From the NCBI GenBank assembly GCA_036172665.1, contig CM069876.1:682001-746000 (forward strand): a stretch of 64,000 nt of DNA. The letters are read 5' to 3'. This DNA is from Prosopocoilus inquinatus (Eukaryota > Arthropoda > Insecta > Coleoptera > Lucanidae). Position 1 is the first letter of the stretch, and each line of letters opens with the position of its first letter. This document shows positions 58,911 through 64,000 of the stretch, piece by piece. Made by a program: the position numbers and the translations under genes. Under the pieces are notes generated by a model. It searched no databases and was not told the origin of the DNA. It saw only the letters and a list, made by a program, of their open reading frames with translations.

Positions 58911-60467
58911 GTTAAGACGGGCCTGGCCGCATCAGTAATGATATTCTTGGTTACAAGTTATATCTTTGCTGATAATTTTTTTTTAACCACTAACAATCTC
59001 TTCACAATTTAAAGAGAAAAATAGTAGGCTAAATTTTTTTTATTTTCCGTTATTCATTTTTGATAAAGCAAATAATTATCTTTGCGAAACCTCAAGTAAG
59101 TCAATAAATTATTCTTTTAGTTCGTTTTAAAAACTTTTTTTTTTATTTGTTTCATATTCTCTATATATATTAAGTTGGTATTATGTGAATGAAGGTTCAC
59201 CACTTTCAAGACAGCCCACAGTGGTTTCATAAAGAGTAATAAAGAACATGTTAAGAAAAAAATGCATTGTTCACGTGAGTAGTCGGCATTACAGATGTAC
59301 GAATAGTCTTCAGAGGATTGTAGTATCTTTTAAAGGCAGCAACAAATAACTTATTTATTAAGCAACGATGTTTTCTTTTTAAATGAAGAAGTAATATTCA
59401 TTTTCGAGACTTAGATGCGACCGCAACAAATAGGTAGGTTCAACAAAAGTATTGCATTGTAATATTGATTGTTTCATTGAAATTAAAAAAAAAAAAAAAA
59501 CAACCGTGTCCGGACAGAATTGACAATATCGTAAAAAGCACAAACGCTTTGTTTAATTTAATAGAAGTGAATATGAAAAGATTGCTAAACTTTACCAACC
59601 AAAATGAAACATGTGCTATAATTAATAAACCTTCTTATTAATCTCTTTCAAGTATTCCATTTCAATTTGAGTTTTTTTTCAGTACGTCATTGTTGCTGGT
59701 TAAAGAAAATAATGGTTTTGATTCTGTGGCATGCAGAAAGAGATTCCCTGACGGGCGTAACTTTAAACCCCCTGACAAGAGTGTGAAAATCCACAATTGC
59801 AGTATAATTAGAAGCGCTCCCAGCAGATGTATAAATATCACCACCGACGATTAGTTCTAACATATGTGGGCGTTCGTGACGTCCTCGAAGGCGGAGTATC
59901 CTGACATCTGGGTGTATCCTACGCCGCTGATGTAAAGCAAACATGACGTACGATGTGATCCTGATAAGAAATACGGAAAAAAATTGCGTTCGAACGTGGA
60001 CGAAAGATCAAAAGATAAGGTCGTGGAGAATAGAATCAAAAAAGAATACCTAACCCATTCGGGAACGGTATTTGTTTAAAACGATTTTTAAATAAAACAA
60101 ATCTGATTTCATCGAGCGTATAAGATTCAATATTTGCGTTCTAGTAATCGTAACGTAACTACCATTATTGTCATAATAATTTTGAATTTAGAGTTAGGCC
60201 AGTTCACTTTCTTGGTGCTTAGATTGGTGTTTTCAAATAACTGAAATTAAATTTATGAGTGTCGTGTATAATGTTCGTTTTTAATATTAAAACGAATTGT
60301 TTTTTTTTTGTAAATAATTTTCCTTTTTCAACTTTATCAGAACAAGAGAAAAAAGCAAATTGGTTTTGAACCAATTGAATTTTATGTGCATACGGCAGTG
60401 ATAACAAACGGAATAAATTAAATTTACATTCTCTGACGGAAATCCATTAGAGTGTGCAATTGATTTA
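58911..60467. other. Intergenic DNA with a less AT-rich unassigned patch
   Basis: Mostly AT-rich with poly-A/T runs (for example at 59486-59501). About 59740-59960 is richer in GC and open on the minus strand in several frames, but no family is recognised and no splice partner was found. No gene is called. Confidence 0.4.
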
Positions 60468-60651
60468 ATAAATAAAAGGGGGAAACTCGTATAGTCCTTT
60501 TATTTCCACACAAAAAGTGTCGGTCAAATATGTATATACATGTTTTCAAAATTCTTTTGAAAATACATATTTTGGTTTTGAAAATACATATCTGACCAAC
60601 ACTTTTTGTGAAGAATTGAAAGGACTATATAAATTTCTCCCTTTTATTTAT
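60468..60651. mobile_element. 184-bp MITE with about 65-bp inverted ends
   Basis: Left end AATAAAAGGGGGAAACTCGT then ATAGTCCTTTTATTTCCACA CAAAAAGTGT; right end is its inverted counterpart, ACACTTTTTGTGAAGAATTG AAAGGACTAT and CTCCCTTTTATT. Clear miniature inverted-repeat element. Confidence 0.85.
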
Positions 60652-60689
60652 TAAATTTACATTGCTTTCTATATTATAAAAAAAAGTTG

Positions 60690-61082
60690 AATTTTTAAAC
60701 AAAAATATTTTTTAGAAAAAATTTGTGCAAATCGTTCTTGATTGCAGCGAAAATCTCGAGCAGCCTCTATACAGCTGTTTCAGCCCTGCTTGGGGCTTCT
60801 TCAGCAGAGACGTAGTTGTTTGCAGTGGGAATGTCGAGCTACGTCTCTGCTGAAGAAGCCCCAAGCAGGGTTGAAACAGCTGTACAGAGGCTGCTCGAGG
60901 TTTTCGCTACAATCAAGAACGATTTGCACAAAATTTTTCGAAAAACTTTCATTATGCTTTGACAGCAAGCATGGCCGCCTTGCATGGGGGACTTATTAGG
61001 AGCAAATCCCGCTTCAATTTGTCTATCCTACTGCAATGTCAGGTCAAAAAGCGATCGTAAGATGTCGCTATTTTATCTGTTC
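60690..61082 (+). mobile_element. piggyBac-related MITE with 94-bp hairpin
   Basis: Best-preserved copy of the family at 17.7 and 35.1 kb. Arms 60722-60815 and 60839-60931 are nearly perfect inverted copies around a 23-base loop (for example GGGGCTTCTTCAGCAGAGAC with GTCTCTGCTGAAGAAGCCCC). A unique tail follows with AGCAAGCATGGCCGCCTTGC and the piggyBac-type right end GGTCAAAAAGCGATCGTAAG, then TATTTTATCTGTTCA, where TTCA stands in place of TTAA. Confidence 0.85.
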
Positions 61083-61263
61083 AAAAATATTTTTGTTTTA
61101 AGTATTTGTATTTATTTATTTAATGACAAAAGACAACAATTAAATAATGTAAATAACAATAGAATATAGTAAAAAGAACGTAACAAAATACAATAAAAAT
61201 TTTTAGGAAAATTAAATTAGTAGTATGAACCCGTAATCGTATGTTACCACACTCGGAAAACAA

Positions 61264-61406
61264 AATGCATTGGATCAACCAAACCATTGCTATTTAATGT
61301 ATTTAATCAAAAATATGTGTTAAATTTGACTTTTTTGGTTGATCCAATACATTTTTTTTGCTGAATCAACCAAAGAAGCTAAATTTAACGAATATTTTTG
61401 ATTAAG
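61264..61406. repeat. Overlapping palindromes around TTGGTTGATCCAAT
   Basis: AATGCATTGGATCAACCAAA (61264-61283) pairs with TTTGGTTGATCCAATACATT (61334-61353). A second inverted pair links TTAATCAAAAATATGTGTTA (61303 on) with the segment ending at 61406. Probably a decayed MITE. Confidence 0.6.
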
Positions 61407-62520
61407 TGCACATGTCAGCATGGATGAGAACACTTATATCGAATAAAATGAATTGTTAGACAAAAATTATTTTAATTTTCTTAAATTAATTATTAATTAA
61501 TTAATAATTAATTATTTCTATTTATTTTCACACTGTTTGGCAGTAGATTGTAAAAATGAGACCCAGCATATTTAGAAGATTTCTCAAAAAGAGAATCTAA
61601 ATGGGTTTAACTTGAAGGCCTGATGTAAATGTTTAATGCTTACTGTCAGAGAGTGCAAGAAATTAGAAAATAAAATATAAGCACAGATTACTACATACAA
61701 ATGCGAAGGCTGGCATTCCCGCCATTTCTCATGCCGCCATTGTTTAGGCGGTTTATTAATCAGGTAGTGTGAGGTTACGAAATATAGTGCACTGTTTGTT
61801 AACCAAATGATTTCGCCGTATTTTGATTACTATCTTCATTCATTGATCAAAATAGCAAATTGATGAAAGGTGCTTTAATTTATTAATACTACAATACGCC
61901 GCAGCTTTCAAACTGCGCATTTTACCAACCACCTAAACAATAGCTGAAGGTTACGGAATCTTGCCGCGCGTCACCAAAGGTGCCGCTCGGAGCTTTCGTG
62001 ACGGTATATTTTTTTGCTTGTTAATGTTGTCATAGTATTATCTTGTATTTTTTGTTTTATTTAAATCTTGTTTTTATCTTGCAGGATTATAGAGGTTCAT
62101 CGTACACCATAGCTTTTCTTTTGAAAGTGAAAACATTCCTCTCCCGTAAACCGAATCTCGGTGCGTATTTACATTAGGAAATTAATGATTATCTAAATCT
62201 TAGAAGAAGAAATATTAAATAACTAACTAAACAGTTTTATAATCGAATATTTAAATAGTCGAACATTCAGATATTTGAAGAATTCGATAATCATTCCTAG
62301 CGTTCCGTTATTCGAACAATTCGAATATTCAAATATCCGAATTATTATAGAATACTTGAATATTCAAATATTCGAATACGCAATTATTTAATTATTAATC
62401 CGAATATTCGGACATAAAAATTTATAAACTTTTTAGTCATATGCTAGATATACATACACAAATAAAATACATAACTAAATATGTACACAGTGTGTCCCCG
62501 GATTGAATTTGCGATACGTA
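61407..62520. other. Intergenic DNA with ATTCGAATATTC-type repeats
   Basis: No gene. About 62236-62415 contains many short copies of ATTCGAATATTC / CAAATATTCG in both orientations, a simple self-complementary array. About 61690-61760 has repeated GCCGCCATT/GCGG-type words with partial inverted matches near 61890-61960. Confidence 0.45.
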
Positions 62521-63570
62521 TAATGGACCAAAAATTTTTGAATTCAGGCTTCATGTTTTGCAGTTCAGGTCTGCTTGATGCGAAATGAATTTTTGCCAAA
62601 TTTGACGTCGAAGGTCTTCAAGGTGGCGGAATTAACACAAGAAGAAACAAAATCTGTGTGGTCCTGCTTTTAAATTTAGAAGAAAATTTTAGTGAGATAA
62701 AATGAATGTCTGTCTCAGTAGAATTGTAAGACGTAAACGCCATCATGTGCTAATATACACTGTGTCCACATTTCGATGCTCACCATTGGCATCTCGGTTA
62801 TTGAAAGACATAGAGTTACGGTTAAATGGGGAATGTTTTGCAGAATTCAATGATCGCAACAAATCTCATTTCGAATTCCCTATAACTTTTTAAAGTTTTT
62901 GATGCAAACAAAAACCTCCGATTGTCATTTGTTTTCAAGTTATTAGCGCTAACTTTTATTTTTCATATGGCACGCGTATTAGGTTTTCGGTTAGTTCGAT
63001 AATCTTTAAAAATAGCTTTTTAACAAAGTATAACATACCCGAAAAATTTTTATTTTTAGAGGAGATATTAACAAAAACATAAATTAATCCCTTATGAAAT
63101 TAGTAGGCTATGAAATTAAACACTCAATACTTGCTATATTTGCTCTATGTCTTCTAATAACCGCGATGCCAATGGGGAGCATCGAAATGTGGACACAGTG
63201 TATGTAGGTGGCGTATTATTTGAAGAACAATATTTTATTTGTATTTGGGTCAATAAATTTGCAAATGGCATGAACATTTTACAACTTCACTGAAATAATA
63301 TGTATTTATAATTATTAGTAATGTTCCGTAATCAAGTTTTCTTTCTAGGATGTTGGAATTTGATTTATTTCCCTAATTTCAAGTGAGAAACATGTTATAA
63401 AAATATTTCCTGAAGTCAAAAGGAAGGCCTCTTTACCTAAACAGATTCTATTTCTTCTTGTGCTAATTCCGCTACCTTGAAGAATTTCAAGGTCAACTTG
63501 GCATATTTCCATTTCGCGTTAAGCAGACCTGAACTGTAAAAGATGAAGTTGCAAAAATTTTGTTCCATTA
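62521..63570. mobile_element. Inverted-repeat element containing a nested MITE
   Basis: Outer arms of about 145 bp: TAATGGACCAAAAATTTTTG ... CAGTTCAGGTCTGCTTGATG ... CAAGGTGGCGGAATTAACAC at the left pair with inverted copies at about 63428-63570. The middle holds a separate element (62758-63200). Confidence 0.8.
62758..63200. mobile_element. 443-bp Tc1/mariner-type MITE, nested
   Basis: Ends CACTGTGTCCACATTTCGAT GCTC and its inverted copy GAGCATCGAAATGTGGACAC AGTG pair for about 58 bp. TA flanks both sides (62756-62757, 63201-63202). No transposase. Confidence 0.85.
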
Positions 63571-63572
63571 TA

Positions 63573-64000
63573 CAGGGTATTCCTTTACTGTGTGCAATAA
63601 ATGGCAACGATTGAACTCATATGTTCTTAATAAAAATTTAATAGTTTTCGAGAAAAATGCAGTGGCAGATTTTCACTAAACCGTTTGAGAACTGCTGGAA
63701 TAGCTAAAAGTGGAACACGGCAGCTTCTTCAATTACGACCTGTAGCCGAAGTAGGCCTGAGTGACTACTTCACTTGATCTTAAGCTCGAACGACGTAAAT
63801 CAGCCGCTCCGATCAGCTGGTCAGTCAAAACGTTTACAATTTAAATTAACTTCACTGCAAGTAATTACAAGTTTCAAGTATTTTTAAATTAAAATCTAAT
63901 GCAATTCAAGAAGCTGCGGTTCGTAATTGCCGAACAAATTAAAAGCGAGATACAAACAAATTGTAATTTCTCATTCCATATTATTTTTAATAGACTTATA
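63573..64000. mobile_element. DDE_3-type element, copy C, cut by the window end
   Basis: TA then CAGGGTATTCCTTTACTGTG TGCAA, followed by about 380 bp matching the left half of copy A (3.69-4.07 kb), including GCAGTGGCAGATTTTCACTA AACCGTTTGAGAACT. It continues past the window. Confidence 0.85.

Noticed and set aside
59687..60039. Overlapping minus-strand open frames in a less AT-rich patch, considered as a host exon
   Set aside because: No domain recognised, several frames are open at once and no convincing splice sites or partner exons were found.

Overview
The window is AT-rich eukaryotic DNA, most likely from an insect. It holds one conserved host gene, a FoxF-type forkhead gene (orthologue of Drosophila biniou). 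Almost everything else is transposon sequence: Ty3/gypsy, non-LTR LINE, Penelope-like, piggyBac, MULE, mariner, DDE_3 (IS630/Tc1-mariner type) and many MITE or foldback elements. No bacterial features, tRNA, rRNA or CRISPR array were seen.

Host gene. FoxF runs on the minus strand. Exon 1 (43675-44617) carries the start codon and a complete forkhead domain and ends at a consensus donor. A second exon at 3329-3489 was found by reading the sequence: it has a clean acceptor, a compatible phase and a stop after 52 whole sense codons. If this pairing is right, the intron is 40,185 bp and everything from 3490 to 43674 lies inside it.

Layout. 1-2100: gypsy pol remnant followed by a LINE remnant. 2101-3328: downstream of FoxF. 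Inside the intron: DDE_3 elements (3.6-4.6, 14.2-14.8, 30.1-31.2, 37.4-38 kb), foldback/MITE elements (4.7-5.2, 6.0-6.9, 7.4-7.6, 9.4-11.0, 32.4-32.9, 39.2-39.8 kb), LINEs (11.6-14.2 minus; 26.2-27.6 plus), a decayed piggyBac gene (19.5-21.9 kb) with related MITEs (17.7, 35.1 kb), a MULE with a FLYWCH finger (23.1-25.0 kb), a gypsy integrase tail (29.1 kb), a Penelope-like remnant (33.3-34.0 kb), a rearranged tandem duplication (36.1-42.5 kb) and a mariner remnant (42.6-43.4 kb). Upstream of FoxF: a foldback element with a 6-bp target duplication (46.0-47.0 kb), a long stretch with nothing recognised (47.0-52.4 kb), a nearly intact Ty3/gypsy element (52,384-58,906) and more MITEs (60.5-64.0 kb).

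Main result. The gypsy element has two 326-bp LTRs that read as identical and a 4-bp target duplication, so it inserted recently. Its Gag starts with a SAP-like motif and an 11-residue repeat. Gag and Pol overlap with a G_TTA_AAC slippery site touching the gag stop. After the integrase, in the pol frame, it encodes a macrodomain closely resembling the ADP-ribosylhydrolase TARG1/OARD1, with the expected catalytic Lys and Asp, followed by a CCCH zinc finger. I know of no standard gypsy layout with this module. Two in-frame stops (one in gag, one before the macrodomain segment) mean this copy is either freshly mutated or uses stop readthrough.
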